A DNA stretch of 64,000 nt from Deltaproteobacteria bacterium (GCA_009668975.1 SBEG01000006.1:124001-188000); one strand, 5' to 3'. Counted from the stretch's first letter, positions 16,879 through 25,538 are shown. A program made the numbers and translations. The notes: generated from the letters alone by a model not told the origin.

Positions 16879-17843
16879 GTAAGTTCCAACCCTTTCTGGA
16901 GGGGATACTCCGCCCGGAAGCAGAGGTCATTCTCGATCTTTCCCACATCGCACAGCCAATAGCGCTGCGCGGCTTCCCGCACCTTCTGCCGGTTCGCAAG
17001 TGCAGGCCTTGCGCTGAACAGGCTGCCTATTTCGGAAACGAGGCCGAGCAGCCAGGCCGCCCTATAGGGAAGCTTGATTGTGCGAGCCGTCACGCCACCC
17101 GTGGAGAGCAGCAACTTCCTGAAGTCCGCCCACGAGTAGGCCTTGTTCTCCGCGACAAAATAGACGCTGCCGCTCTTTGTTTCCTGTCCGGCTGACAGCA
17201 GCAGCGCCGCTGTCAAGTCTTCGACGTAGCAGAGGTTGAGATAGCGGTCACCGCCGGTCATCTCGACGGTCAGGCCGCGGCTGGCCCAGCGGAACAATTC
17301 GAACACGTCAGCATCTCGCGGCCCGTAGACGCTCGTCGGACGGATAATCACGACAGGAAACCGGTCCTGGCAGACGAGAACTTCCTCTTCGGCAAACAGC
17401 TTGCTCCTGCCGTAATCAGAGACAGGATGCGGGGTATCGCCCACGCCGACCGGACGTCCATCCAGACTCGGACCCGCGGCGGCCTGGCTGGACACCAGGA
17501 TGAATTTCTCCAGGCCGGGATTATGGCGCGCGCAGGCTTCCAGAAGATTCTTCGTGCCGAGGTGGTTCACGGTGTAATAGTCGCGGGGATGCTTCGCTTT
17601 GGTAAGTCCGGCGCAATGGAATATCTGTGAAACGCCCTGCACCGCGGCGCCAAGCGATTCGGACTGCGTGCAGTCGCCCTGCAGGAGTCGAACCTCCTTG
17701 CCTTCAAGCCAGCGCAGCTGCCGGAGGTCTCGTACCAGGCAGGTTACGGAATAACCTTTTTCGAGCAGCAGTTCTACGAGATGACTCCCGACAAAGCCGG
17801 TTCCGCCCGTGACCAGTACCGGTCGTGAATCCCCCAACGGCAT
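16845..17843 (-). CDS. Extended SDR / NAD-dependent epimerase family, ceramide-reductase-like
   Basis: A 332-residue protein starting [16 protein letters not shown] at 17843, chosen because AAGGAGGGGG lies immediately upstream; the frame extends further but without such a site. The nucleotide-binding [10 protein letters not shown] is near the N-terminus and the YGRSK catalytic pair (YxxxK) lies around residues 147-151, as in NAD(P)-dependent epimerases/dehydratases. In Caulobacter a member of this family reduces the keto group during ceramide synthesis (CerR); the adjacency to a serine palmitoyltransferase-like gene suggests the same reaction here. A 3-beta-hydroxysteroid-dehydrogenase-like role on another lipid is the alternative. 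Confidence 0.85.
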   Translation of the reverse strand: MPLGDSRPVLVTGGTGFVGSHLVELLLEKGYSVTCLVRDLRQLRWLEGKEVRLLQGDCTQSESLGAAVQGVSQIFHCAGLTKAKHPRDYYTVNHLGTKNLLEACARHNPGLEKFILVSSQAAAGPSLDGRPVGVGDTPHPVSDYGRSKLFAEEEVLVCQDRFPVVIIRPTSVYGPRDADVFELFRWASRGLTVEMTGGDRYLNLCYVEDLTAALLLSAGQETKSGSVYFVAENKAYSWADFRKLLLSTGGVTARTIKLPYRAAWLLGLVSEIGSLFSARPALANRQKVREAAQRYWLCDVGKIENDLCFRAEYPLQKGLELTWKWYRKNNWL

Positions 17844-17925
17844 TCCCCCTCCTTGAACACAGCCTCTGCTCATTAAATCTACTTTGCCAATGGGACATGT
17901 CAAGCCTTGCGCCAGTTTATGCCTG

Positions 17926-19437
17926 CTAGACGCCGTCAGCATCGAACATTCCGCTTTCTCCGATCTTTTCCGCGACCTTCCTGAAGTGAAACCCGTAGAC
18001 GGCATAGGTGATGGCCAGCGGAAAAAGCCGCGGCTTTCTGATGAGAGTCCAGAAAAAGAGTTTCCAGTAGTAGAGCCTCTCTTTACCCACCACACCCAGA
18101 AAGAGCATCGATTTGAAGAGCGCCCCGACATAGCCCGGCTGGAGATGAAATTTCCCGAGATGAAGCGGCCGGTACTCCCGGAGGAGCCTGATCACCCGCT
18201 GATAGTAGTTCTTGGGTGCGTAGATGGTGTCGAGGATCGTCAGGTAGCCGCCCAGAAGTTGCTCCGTTTTCATCCGGGTGATGAAGTTGAGGTCAAGGGG
18301 CGTGTTGCTCCCGGTGCCCTCCCCCAGCAGTCTTCCCTCTTGAAACATGCGCTGGTGGAGCCTGGTTCCACGTATGGCGGACAGCAGCCCAACCATGGCG
18401 GTGACGATGCCGCTCTCCTGGATGAAGAGTATCTGCTTGTCGAAAATCGTGGGCGGGTCACTGTCGAAGCCGACGATAAATCCGCCATGCACCTGCAGGC
18501 CGGCCCGCTGGATGGTTTTGACCGATGCCAGCAGGTCACGGTTCCTGTTCTGCACCTTGCCGCTCTCGACATGACTCTCCTCGTTGGGAGTTTCGATACC
18601 GATAAAAACCTCCTCGAATCCCGCCCTGACCATCAGTTCCATGAGTTTGGGGTCGTCAGCCAGGTCGATGGATGCCTCGGTGTAAAAATAAAAAGGGCGT
18701 CCATTTTCTTCCATCCAATCAAAGAGGGCGGGGAGGACCTCTTTCTTCAATTTTTTCTTGTCGCCGATGAAATTGTCGTCCACGAAAAAGACCGCCCCGC
18801 GCCAGCCCCGAACATAGAGACTGTCCAGTTCGGCGAGCAGCTGCTTCCGTGACTTGCTCCTCGGTTTTCTCCCGAACAGCGCGGTGATATCGCAGAACTC
18901 GCAGTCGAAGGGACAGCCCCGGCCATACTGGATATTCATCGCGGCATAGTTGCTGACTTCTACCAGATTCCAGAGCGGAATGGGGGTCATCGTCAGGTCC
19001 GCCAACCGGTCATCGGCATAGAGGTGCCGTGCCCTGCCGGTGCGCAGGTCCTCCAGAAAGGGCGGCAGGGTGAGTTCCGCTTCGCCCAGCACCAGGTGGT
19101 CGACTCCGGGAAAATCGTCGTGGCAGGCAGTAAAGAGAGGACCACCGGCAACGATCTTCACGCCCCTCTCCCGGCAGCGATCGATCACCAGCTGCGCAGA
19201 TTTCCTCTGGATGGTCATGGCGCTGATAAAGACATAATCCGCCCACTCCAGGTCCTGATCGGAAAGTGGGCGGACGTTCATGTCCACAAGCCTCTTTTCC
19301 CAATCTCCGGGAAGCATGGCCGCCACCGTCAACAGCCCCAGCGGGGGAAAACTCGCCTTCCTGTTGATAAATTTCAAGGCATGCCGAAAACTCCAGAAGC
19401 TGTCCGGATAGTGCGGATACACAAGGAGAATGTTCAT
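17926..19437 (-). CDS. B12-binding radical SAM protein with DUF4070-like C-terminus (HpnP-like)
   Basis: A 503-residue protein. The N-terminal 140 residues look like a cobalamin-binding Rossmann domain (MNILLVYPHYPDSFWSF, PPLGLLTVAAMLP). The radical SAM domain follows with GCPFDCEFCD, the CxxxCxxC that binds the 4Fe-4S cluster, at about residues 175-184. The C-terminal third (from about 360) matches the DUF4070 style. Hopanoid C-2 methylase HpnP has this architecture, and the whole family mainly methylates or rearranges unactivated carbons. It starts the core lipid operon 82 bases before the SDR gene, with AAGGA upstream of its ATG. A C-methylation of the acyl chain or base is plausible (inference). 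Confidence 0.88.
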   Translation of the reverse strand: MNILLVYPHYPDSFWSFRHALKFINRKASFPPLGLLTVAAMLPGDWEKRLVDMNVRPLSDQDLEWADYVFISAMTIQRKSAQLVIDRCRERGVKIVAGGPLFTACHDDFPGVDHLVLGEAELTLPPFLEDLRTGRARHLYADDRLADLTMTPIPLWNLVEVSNYAAMNIQYGRGCPFDCEFCDITALFGRKPRSKSRKQLLAELDSLYVRGWRGAVFFVDDNFIGDKKKLKKEVLPALFDWMEENGRPFYFYTEASIDLADDPKLMELMVRAGFEEVFIGIETPNEESHVESGKVQNRNRDLLASVKTIQRAGLQVHGGFIVGFDSDPPTIFDKQILFIQESGIVTAMVGLLSAIRGTRLHQRMFQEGRLLGEGTGSNTPLDLNFITRMKTEQLLGGYLTILDTIYAPKNYYQRVIRLLREYRPLHLGKFHLQPGYVGALFKSMLFLGVVGKERLYYWKLFFWTLIRKPRLFPLAITYAVYGFHFRKVAEKIGESGMFDADGV

Positions 19438-19505
19438 GACTGGGTCCTTATCTCAGTAGTAATCATCGTAGTACTGCGGCAATGAAACATCACAACCCGC
19501 ACACC

Positions 19506-19688
19506 TCATCCCAGATTTTCCTCGATTTTAAGTTCCAGATCGTCAATATTGACCCTGAAAACCAGCCCATCCTTATCCTCGCTCCGCACGATGCCTTCCT
19601 TGACCCACTCGAGGACAACATCCTTGCTCACCCCGAATCTGGATTCCACTTCTTCGATGCCGCACCAGCTGTCTCCTAACATGGCCAT
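19506..19688 (-). CDS. Small helix-turn-helix (MerR/excisionase-type) protein
   Basis: A 60-residue protein beginning MAMLGDSWCGIEEVESRFG at 19688, with GAGAGGTG upstream; a GTG three codons earlier is a less likely start. The pattern WCGIEEVESRFGVSKDVVLEWVKEGIV is the winged helix-turn-helix of MerR/excisionase-like proteins, followed by a short beta wing (GLVFRVNIDDLELKI). It lies just ahead of the radical SAM gene in the same orientation, 68 bp away, so it may regulate the lipid operon. There is no effector domain, so a simple DNA-binding or adaptor role is likely. Confidence 0.75.
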   Translation of the reverse strand: MAMLGDSWCGIEEVESRFGVSKDVVLEWVKEGIVRSEDKDGLVFRVNIDDLELKIEENLG

Positions 19689-19781
19689 AAAAATCACCTC
19701 TCACTCTTTATATTCGCCAACTCATTACTCGCATCCAAAAACCTTCACTCCTGCGAAGAAACATCTCTGACATGGTACTGC

Positions 19782-20720
19782 TTACTGCCCCCCGCTTCCG
19801 ATCTTTCGCTGCAGCAGCAACTGGTTGGCACGTTCTTTGGTTTTGAACGTGAGATAATCCTGCTTTTCCATTTCGAAAAGCTGTTTCCGGTAGCGGCTCG
19901 TGAGATCGTACCAGCCGCTGATTCTCTGGTTGAAACGGCTTTTTTCCGGATAGCGCAGGGTATCCATGAACGACTGGATCGCGAAATAGTAGCGGACAGC
20001 ATTGCGTTCAATCGCACCACGTGGCCCGCCGATATATACCGGATTGCCGTTTCGGTCTTTTCCGGTCACCGTGAAGCCTACCTTGCCCCGGGCAAGTGTC
20101 GCAAAATAGGCCTTTTCCGCGAAGCGCAGCGCAACACTGTCACGGTATTCATAGCTGACATGAACAAAAGTCCGTCCCGCATCAAGGGGCAGGGCTTCAA
20201 ACCTCATCCGGTGGTCCCTCGTGCCGAATGGGCCGGTCTCGGCAGTGAGCATGACGTCCAGGTACCCCTGCCGTTGAGCAACTATTCGATACTGGAACAT
20301 GACTTGACGTGTGGCTTCCGGAGGTTGGTAGCCTTTGCGGCCGATGTAAAAGGTCAGCAGCCAGCTGTCCGGCAGCTTTCTGTAGGTGCACGCCTTAACA
20401 TTGAGATGGAGGGGTACGATGTCACACCAGTTTGCCGGTACTTTGAGCACGTCCACCACGCTGGCGAAGGGATACTGAAAGATCCCGTAGACATCCACCT
20501 GCACTTTGTCGTCTCGCTCAAAGGACTCCAGAAAGAGCGGCAGACCGAAGCTGCTTTTCTCCAGACTGGCACTGTTTCTCTGATAGGTGTCAAGCAGGCT
20601 GGCTTCGCCACGCCCGGATTTTCCGGCAGCGGCAGCGGAACCGGATGTACAAAGAACTGCCACAGCCATCAGGCAGAGCAGGAATTTCGTGAATTTATTG
20701 AGCGTAATGACCGTGTGCAT
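19782..20720 (-). CDS. Secreted START/SRPBCC-like protein of unknown function
   Basis: A 312-residue protein starting at 20720 with GAGGAATCAT before the ATG. The first about 32 residues form a Sec signal peptide (FLLCLMAVAVLCTSGSAAAAG). The mature part has alternating beta-rich segments (VQVDVYGIFQYPFASVVDVL, DSWLLTFYIGRKG, GYLDVMLTAETGPFGTRDHRM) reminiscent of a START/polyketide-cyclase lipid-binding fold, followed by a basic C-terminal helix. It is upstream of the lipid operon and downstream of a phospholipase-D-family gene, so a periplasmic lipid-binding role is attractive. The family call is by eye and weak. Confidence 0.7.
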   Translation of the reverse strand: MHTVITLNKFTKFLLCLMAVAVLCTSGSAAAAGKSGRGEASLLDTYQRNSASLEKSSFGLPLFLESFERDDKVQVDVYGIFQYPFASVVDVLKVPANWCDIVPLHLNVKACTYRKLPDSWLLTFYIGRKGYQPPEATRQVMFQYRIVAQRQGYLDVMLTAETGPFGTRDHRMRFEALPLDAGRTFVHVSYEYRDSVALRFAEKAYFATLARGKVGFTVTGKDRNGNPVYIGGPRGAIERNAVRYYFAIQSFMDTLRYPEKSRFNQRISGWYDLTSRYRKQLFEMEKQDYLTFKTKERANQLLLQRKIGSGGQ

Positions 20721-20754
20721 ATGATTCCTCGCTAAACATGCCCGTGGCGAAAAG

Positions 20755-22149
20755 CTACAGCCAGCGGGCGAACAGATTCACGAACCACTCCCTGATTTTA
20801 AGAAACAACGGCCTCTTTTTCCACTCGTTCCAGGTAATCTGCCGGGAATTCTCAAGGTCCTTGACAAACATTTTCTCCATTTCAACGGCAAACTCGCGAC
20901 TCAGGATAACCGCATTCACCTCGTCATTATGCAAGAGACTCAAGTAGTCCAGGTTGGTTGAACCTACGGTTGACCAGACCTCATCGATCACCGCGGTTTT
21001 TGCATGCAGCAGGGAAGTCTTGTGCTCATAGATCTTCACCCCCGACTTCAATAGCTCGGAATAATGATACCGCTGGGCATAGAATGCCAACTTGGAATCG
21101 GTGGTTCCGGGAAGAATGATGGTTACGTCAACACCGCGTCCGGCAGAATCGGTAAGGGCCTTCACGATCTGCTCGTCAGGGATGAAGTAGGAATTCGTCA
21201 GGTGAATCGAATTCTCGGCAAAAGTGATGGCCGACACGTACATGATAAAAGGAATCCTGTTGGTCTCTCCGGGAGTGCTGCCGACCACCCGCACCAGGGC
21301 AGTACCCTTTTCTATCAGGTCAGGGAAATAGTTGTTACTTTGGGAAAGCCCTGGTCCTTTCTGCTTCTGCCAGGTGTCGAGAAAGAGCTTCTGGAATCCG
21401 GCAACAGCCGGACCCTCAATTTGAACATCCGTGTCACGCCAGTGAATTTGAGCTTTTACCTTATGTTTCCGTCTAAAAGGATTCCGTGAATACACCTCAC
21501 TGATATTGATGCCCCCGCTAATGGCGACTTTGCCGTCAACGATCAGAATCTTGCGATGGTTTCGGTGTGTGAGCCCCCATTCCTCGTGGGAACTCAGCGG
21601 ATTCAGCGGATTAAAATTGACAACCTGAATGCCGCCGTCGCGCAGGCGCTGGAAAAATGTATCGGAAACATCGATGCTGCCCAAGCTGTCGTACAGGACA
21701 TTCACCTGGACACCTTCCGCCTGCTTTTGCAGCAGGATATCGGAAAATTTGTGACCTGTTTCGTCATCTTCAAAGATATAGCTTTCCAGGTTGATATGGT
21801 CTTTGGCATTCCGGATTGCTTGGAACATTGCGGCATAGGTGGCCGGGCCATCGGCAAGCAGCGTGACCTTGTTCCCTTTGGTCAGAGGGCTTTCGGTGAC
21901 CGATTCCACCACGGCAGCATGGCGTTCGAGAAAATCCGCCGGGTCGGCCGATTTTTGCAGCCGGTCGATGATTGCCTTGCTTTTTTCGGGGGATATCAAT
22001 CCTTTGGACGAAAAGATTTTACGAGGTTGCTGTGAAGCGGGTGCTTCTTCTATCACTTTCGAAACATCAGGTAAGGTGGCACAGCCATTGCCGAGACTCA
22101 CGATGGACAGATACAGAGAAAACAATATGAATGGCTTGAGGGATTTCAT
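20755..22149 (-). CDS. Phospholipase D / cardiolipin synthase-family lipoprotein
   Basis: A 464-residue protein starting MKSLKPFILFSLYLS at 22149. The start was chosen because it yields a lipoprotein signal with lipobox LGNGC (lipid-modified Cys about residue 23). Two HKD motifs are present: HRNHRKILIVDGKVAISGG in the first half and LLHAKTAVIDEVWSTVGSTN in the second, the paired catalytic sites of the PLD superfamily. Members of this length condense phosphatidylglycerol or transfer phosphatidyl groups (Cls/ClsC), but there is no N-terminal membrane-helix pair as in ClsA. It probably acts on the periplasmic face of a membrane. It is preceded by a strong hairpin that separates it from the BON gene. 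Confidence 0.9.
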   Translation of the reverse strand: MKSLKPFILFSLYLSIVSLGNGCATLPDVSKVIEEAPASQQPRKIFSSKGLISPEKSKAIIDRLQKSADPADFLERHAAVVESVTESPLTKGNKVTLLADGPATYAAMFQAIRNAKDHINLESYIFEDDETGHKFSDILLQKQAEGVQVNVLYDSLGSIDVSDTFFQRLRDGGIQVVNFNPLNPLSSHEEWGLTHRNHRKILIVDGKVAISGGINISEVYSRNPFRRKHKVKAQIHWRDTDVQIEGPAVAGFQKLFLDTWQKQKGPGLSQSNNYFPDLIEKGTALVRVVGSTPGETNRIPFIMYVSAITFAENSIHLTNSYFIPDEQIVKALTDSAGRGVDVTIILPGTTDSKLAFYAQRYHYSELLKSGVKIYEHKTSLLHAKTAVIDEVWSTVGSTNLDYLSLLHNDEVNAVILSREFAVEMEKMFVKDLENSRQITWNEWKKRPLFLKIREWFVNLFARWL

Positions 22150-22206
22150 GGTGTCTCGCCCCAGTCTCACGTGGGCTGCCAAAATGTTTGAGGTGAGATC
22201 AAATCA

Positions 22207-22250
22207 GCTTTCTGCCGGCTGGAGCAGCCAGGCAACAGCCGGCAGAAAGC
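22207..22250 (-). terminator. Long perfect hairpin after the BON lipoprotein gene
   Basis: A 15-bp perfect stem (GCTTTCTGCCGGCTG / CAGCCGGCAGAAAGC, 22207-22221 with 22236-22250) has a 14-nt loop. It starts 8 bases after the stop of the BON gene and precedes the PLD gene. The T-run after it is short, so it may attenuate rather than fully terminate. Confidence 0.6.
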
Positions 22251-22257
22251 GCTCGGA

Positions 22258-22572
22258 CTACTTTACAATCAGGTTGTTTTTCACCCCGGTAACCCCTTTC
22301 ACGCCGCGGGCCACCTCTCCGGCTTTTGTGACACTATCCTTCGAGTTGACAAATCCGCTTAACTGAACGACTCCTTTGAAGGTCTCGACATTGATCTGCA
22401 TGACTTTGAGATCCGGGTGGGTAAAGATAGCGGCTTTGACTTTGGTTGTGATCGCCGTGTCGTCGACATACTCGCCGGTGCCTTCCTTGGTCCGCGTAGA
22501 AGCACAGCCAACGAATGCGGTTATCAGTGCCAGGCAGACCATGAATTTCAAGATACGATTAAATTTTAGCAT
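22258..22572 (-). CDS. BON-domain lipoprotein (OsmY-like)
   Basis: A 104-residue protein starting MLKFNRILKFMVCLAL at 22572, with AAGGAG 8-9 bases upstream. It has a lipoprotein signal ending in AFVGCAS (lipobox VGC). The remainder is a single BON domain: DDTAITTKVKAAIFTHPDLKV, then the conserved GVVQLSGFVNS and GVKGVTGVKNN. BON proteins such as OsmY bind membranes or lipids in the periplasm and are usually induced by osmotic or envelope stress. A three-BON paralogue is at 32604-33362. Confidence 0.92.
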   Translation of the reverse strand: MLKFNRILKFMVCLALITAFVGCASTRTKEGTGEYVDDTAITTKVKAAIFTHPDLKVMQINVETFKGVVQLSGFVNSKDSVTKAGEVARGVKGVTGVKNNLIVK

Positions 22573-22663
22573 AGTGATTTCTCCTTTTTGTTGGTGCACG
22601 AGTATTTTGCTCGGAAGTAAGCCCAAGGAGTGAAAGTATATTCTCTGCCACCCCTTGATCAGC

Positions 22664-22682
22664 TCCCCGGAACGCCCGGGGA
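22664..22682 (-). terminator. Short GC hairpin after the lipase-like gene
   Basis: TCCCCGG and CCGGGGA form a 7-bp stem with a 5-nt loop. It lies about 40 bases past the stop of the 22720-24090 gene on the minus strand. No T-tract follows, so it is only a possible terminator. Confidence 0.35.
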
Positions 22683-22719
22683 ATCCTGATTTTCATCACT
22701 CCTTTCCTCTGACCTCATC

Positions 22720-24090
22720 TTAAAAATCGTTCTCGAACCATTCCCATCCGCGGATCAGCTCCGGAAAGGCGGAACCGACGTGGACCGTCTTGACCGGGTC
22801 GCTTGAGATGGAGATGACGGCGTCCTCTGCCACCAGCGAGACGGTCAAGGAACCGGCAGCGATAAAGGCGTCGAAAGCGGCCTGTGAGTTGGCGAACGGA
22901 ACCAGTTCATCGTCCGGGTGGTGGATCATCCGCAGCGGCACGGTCGGCACCCAGGCGGAATCCAGTTGCCCGGGCAACCGGTACGAGTCATTTTCCTTCA
23001 ACAGGGCAACCACCGGGCTCGTGGTGTCGGTAAGCTGGTCAATGAATCCCTGACTGAGAACACTCTTCGCTACGATCAAGGCCGGCGGATCGAAGACCAT
23101 CCCCATTGCCTCGCTGATCGTGTCAGATTGATTGTTACCGTTGAAGAGCGGGGGAATGGTTGTGTTGTAGGGTGCTATCATGGCGGTTGCCGGGTTATAG
23201 AGCGACGTCCGCCCCCCATAGGCATAGTTGTAACTGGTAAGGATCATCGGCACAAAGTATGGTGACTTGAAGGTGTTGTCCGAAAGGATTACTCCGCGCA
23301 TGGCTCCGGAGAGGTCATGGGGCCCGGAAAGCGCTGCAGCAGCGGTCACCGTAAACTCGGCGGCATGATTGAGCTGCAGTTCCCGCGTTGCTGCCATGGT
23401 CACGTATCCCCCTTCGGAATAGCCCATGAGAAAGAGCTGGTTGTTCCAGGTGCAGGGTGAGCTGGTTCCGGCGATAATGTCGCGGCTGGACCGGAGCAGA
23501 TCGATCACCTGCCGGGCCAGGACCTCACCAACGACATGGGGCTGGGTATTGGTGTTGTCCCCCATGCCCTCGTAATCGACCAGGGCAACCGCATAGCCGG
23601 TGGCGGCGATTGCCGCTGCAACCATTACTTCCGGGTAGTCAGTGGGCCGGTCGCGGTGGCTCAGATACTGTGACGGTGAAAACTGCCGGTACACCTCGGT
23701 CCCGTGCTGGTACATGAGGATCGGCACCGAAGGTTTGCCGCCCAGGCCCAGGATCGCTTTCGGCAGGACCAGCAGTCCGGTCATGGTGTGCAGCTGGCCG
23801 TCCGCTCCGGTGGATTGATAGGTAACCTTCCGCATCTCGATGGTATTGCTGAAATTGATTAAAAGTTTGCCGAAGTTTTCAAACACAAGGAAGTTGTCCC
23901 AATCCCAACCGTCCAGAGCCCTTGTCACCGGTCGTTGAATGCTGGCGGAAATGTCAGCATACAGTTCCGCGGGATTGATTGATACCACACCCGACTGCGA
24001 GTCCGATTTTGAGCCGCAGCCCGCGACCAGAATGACCAGAACCAGAATAGCTGCACAGAGAGTGCGTACTGCATGTGATCGTCGCATCAT
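22720..24090 (-). CDS. Alpha/beta-hydrolase (lipase/esterase) lipoprotein
   Basis: A 456-residue secreted protein with two adjacent ATGs at 24090 and 24087 behind GAGGGG. The N-terminus is a lipoprotein signal (LVLVILVAGCGSKS). The nucleophile elbow GYSEGGYV (GxSxG) is at about residue 225 and a probable acid region HHPDDELVPFANSQ at about 390, in the pattern of secretory lipases and bacterial tannase/prolyl-peptidase-like hydrolases. Segments such as PILMYQHGTEVYRQFSPS supply the oxyanion region. It is probably anchored to the outer membrane or periplasmic face and cleaves an ester; the substrate is unknown. Confidence 0.88.
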   Translation of the reverse strand: MMRRSHAVRTLCAAILVLVILVAGCGSKSDSQSGVVSINPAELYADISASIQRPVTRALDGWDWDNFLVFENFGKLLINFSNTIEMRKVTYQSTGADGQLHTMTGLLVLPKAILGLGGKPSVPILMYQHGTEVYRQFSPSQYLSHRDRPTDYPEVMVAAAIAATGYAVALVDYEGMGDNTNTQPHVVGEVLARQVIDLLRSSRDIIAGTSSPCTWNNQLFLMGYSEGGYVTMAATRELQLNHAAEFTVTAAAALSGPHDLSGAMRGVILSDNTFKSPYFVPMILTSYNYAYGGRTSLYNPATAMIAPYNTTIPPLFNGNNQSDTISEAMGMVFDPPALIVAKSVLSQGFIDQLTDTTSPVVALLKENDSYRLPGQLDSAWVPTVPLRMIHHPDDELVPFANSQAAFDAFIAAGSLTVSLVAEDAVISISSDPVKTVHVGSAFPELIRGWEWFENDF

Positions 24091-24205
24091 TGTTTCCCCT
24101 CTTTTTCATGCATTATGAAAAAATGTTGTGTGCCACGCCGGCTGGCTTAAGCCCGAGTCCGGCTGTTTCAGTGAAACAGGGCAGCGGCGGTGAACAGTCA
24201 CCCGT

Positions 24206-24526
24206 TTATGCTCGCGCCGCTTTGATCGCCTCCGCTCCCGCCGTTGCCGTTATGGTGTTGATCCTGATTTCCGGTTCCTTAATGAGCAGTTTCATGGCGC
24301 CAAGCAGCACACCGAAATGCACCGACCGCAAATGGGTGTTCAAGTCACTGCTGGTCTGCCACTCTTCCTTGAAGTACATACTGCTTTCAGCCTCCACATC
24401 CACATAGCAATTGCAGCTTATACAGCCTTGCTCGCGGCGAATCTGGGAGAGTACCGCCTTGAATGTTTGAAAGATCTCTTTCCGTTTTTCAGAGGGCACC
24501 GTTATCTTAATGGCAACATCGATCAT
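24206..24526 (-). CDS. Antibiotic biosynthesis monooxygenase (ABM/YgiN-like) domain protein
   Basis: A 106-residue single-domain protein. MIDVAIKITVPSEKRKEIF at the start, GCISCNCYVDVE in the middle and YFKEEWQTSSDLNTHLRSVHF reproduce the dimeric ferredoxin-like ABM fold. YgiN-like members oxidise quinols or act as heme-free monooxygenases. No signal is present, so it is cytosolic. It follows the Thivi_2564-like and DUF3309-like genes on the same strand and may be read through from the sigma-54 promoter at 25394, although a 217-bp gap intervenes. Confidence 0.9.
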   Translation of the reverse strand: MIDVAIKITVPSEKRKEIFQTFKAVLSQIRREQGCISCNCYVDVEAESSMYFKEEWQTSSDLNTHLRSVHFGVLLGAMKLLIKEPEIRINTITATAGAEAIKAARA

Positions 24527-24743
24527 CGGTTTTCTCCTTGAGACGTGAAAAAATATGAATAGTGCGGATTATTTCCGCCGGCTGGCAAAGAATTTAACGT
24601 CGCTTCATAAGCGATTTCTCGTCCCCGGTTGAGGTGCAATCACTGGTAAAGATAACGCATGCTCGAAATTGCTCGAGTGATGCTTTCCACCTCCACCGTA
24701 CAACTGTGTTCACTCCAGGCCGCCCCGGGACACTCATGGTTAC

Positions 24744-24935
24744 CTACTTCCCCAGATGAATCGAGGGAAGAGAGCTGAATATGCCAAAAACCTGCAACAG
24801 CCAAATAATGACAACAATGACTACAACGATATTCAAAATTGATTTTATTGGTCCTGCCATGGGAATAAAGCGGTTGATAAGCCAAAGAATAAAACCAACC
24901 ACAATCAGTACAAGTACCACGTTAAGTAATGACAT
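24744..24935 (-). CDS. Thivi_2564-like small membrane protein
   Basis: A 63-residue protein, almost entirely two membrane helices (VVLVLIVVGFILWLINRFIP, then ILNIVVVIVVIIWLLQVFGIF). The ATG at 24935 follows GGGAGG by 11 bases; an in-frame GTG at 24947 overlaps that site and is less likely. The NRFIPM hinge followed by a second Val/Ile-rich helix is the Thivi_2564 pattern. It is the second gene after the sigma-54 promoter at 25394-25408 and probably shares the transcript with the DUF3309-like gene 163 bp upstream. Role unknown. Confidence 0.85.
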   Translation of the reverse strand: MSLLNVVLVLIVVGFILWLINRFIPMAGPIKSILNIVVVIVVIIWLLQVFGIFSSLPSIHLGK

Positions 24936-25098
24936 GAGTTGCGACACCTCCCTCTGTTGCTTTCGGAAACCGGCCCTTTGCCTGTTCCCGGTTGGAACTG
25001 CCCGTTCCGTCGATTCAGATACTCAGTTTGCCGCTTGGTCTACGGTACCGCTCCACTCAGCTCCTGCATAACGACGGCAGACTTTCGGGAAAGGACAG

Positions 25099-25254
25099 CT
25101 ACAATCGGCCCGTCAAAAACAGAATGACCAGAATCAACAGGATCAAGCCGATCGCGCCGCTCGGGTAGTAGCCCCATTTCTGACTATGGGGCCAGGTGGG
25201 CAGAGCGCCCAGCAGCAGCAAAACCAATACGACAATCAATATTGTTCCTAACAT
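25099..25254 (-). CDS. DUF3309-like 51-residue membrane protein
   Basis: A short ORF: MLGTILIVVLVLLLLGALP at the start, then WPHSQKWGYYPSGAIG and a second hydrophobic stretch ending in TGRL. This is the DUF3309 layout of two membrane segments with a W-P-H-S..GYYPSG loop. It is the first gene after the sigma-54 promoter at 25394-25408 (leader about 125 nt), so its expression is very probably under that element. Proteins of this type are commonly stress-induced but have no established function. Confidence 0.88.
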   Translation of the reverse strand: MLGTILIVVLVLLLLGALPTWPHSQKWGYYPSGAIGLILLILVILFLTGRL

Positions 25255-25393
25255 TGTGTTTCTCCTTTCAGCAGCAAAAGATCTGTCCGCTGCACCATCT
25301 ACAACCTTGCCCGTAAGGACTTCGTGCCCGTGGTAAAGCTTTCTTTTTCACAGAACGAGCAACAGATTTCGCTACCTTCTACCAGGACAAATC

Positions 25394-25408
25394 GCAACTA
25401 GCATGCCA
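25394..25408 (-). promoter_or_regulatory. Sigma-54 promoter, copy B
   Basis: The minus strand reads TGGCATGCTAGTTGC, a consensus -24/-12 promoter with GG and GC 10 bases apart. It faces the DUF3309-like gene at 25099-25254. Confidence 0.88.
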
Positions 25409-25504
25409 GAGATAACCCGACACGATAAAGAGCGTAACACCTTGAATATGCAGAACAATACAACAGATAAACGTTAGAGGCGCGAGGAAAGCCGTCAGAG
25501 GCTA

Positions 25505-25538
25505 CCGCCAAATATAACGTAACTGCCATATGTGACGG
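25505..25538. promoter_or_regulatory. Paired 16-bp dyads (putative enhancer), copy B
   Basis: The sites are CCGCCAAATATAACGT (25505-25520) and CTGCCATATGTGACGG (25523-25538), with starts 18 bp apart. The nearer begins 96 bp upstream of promoter copy B. Confidence 0.75.
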
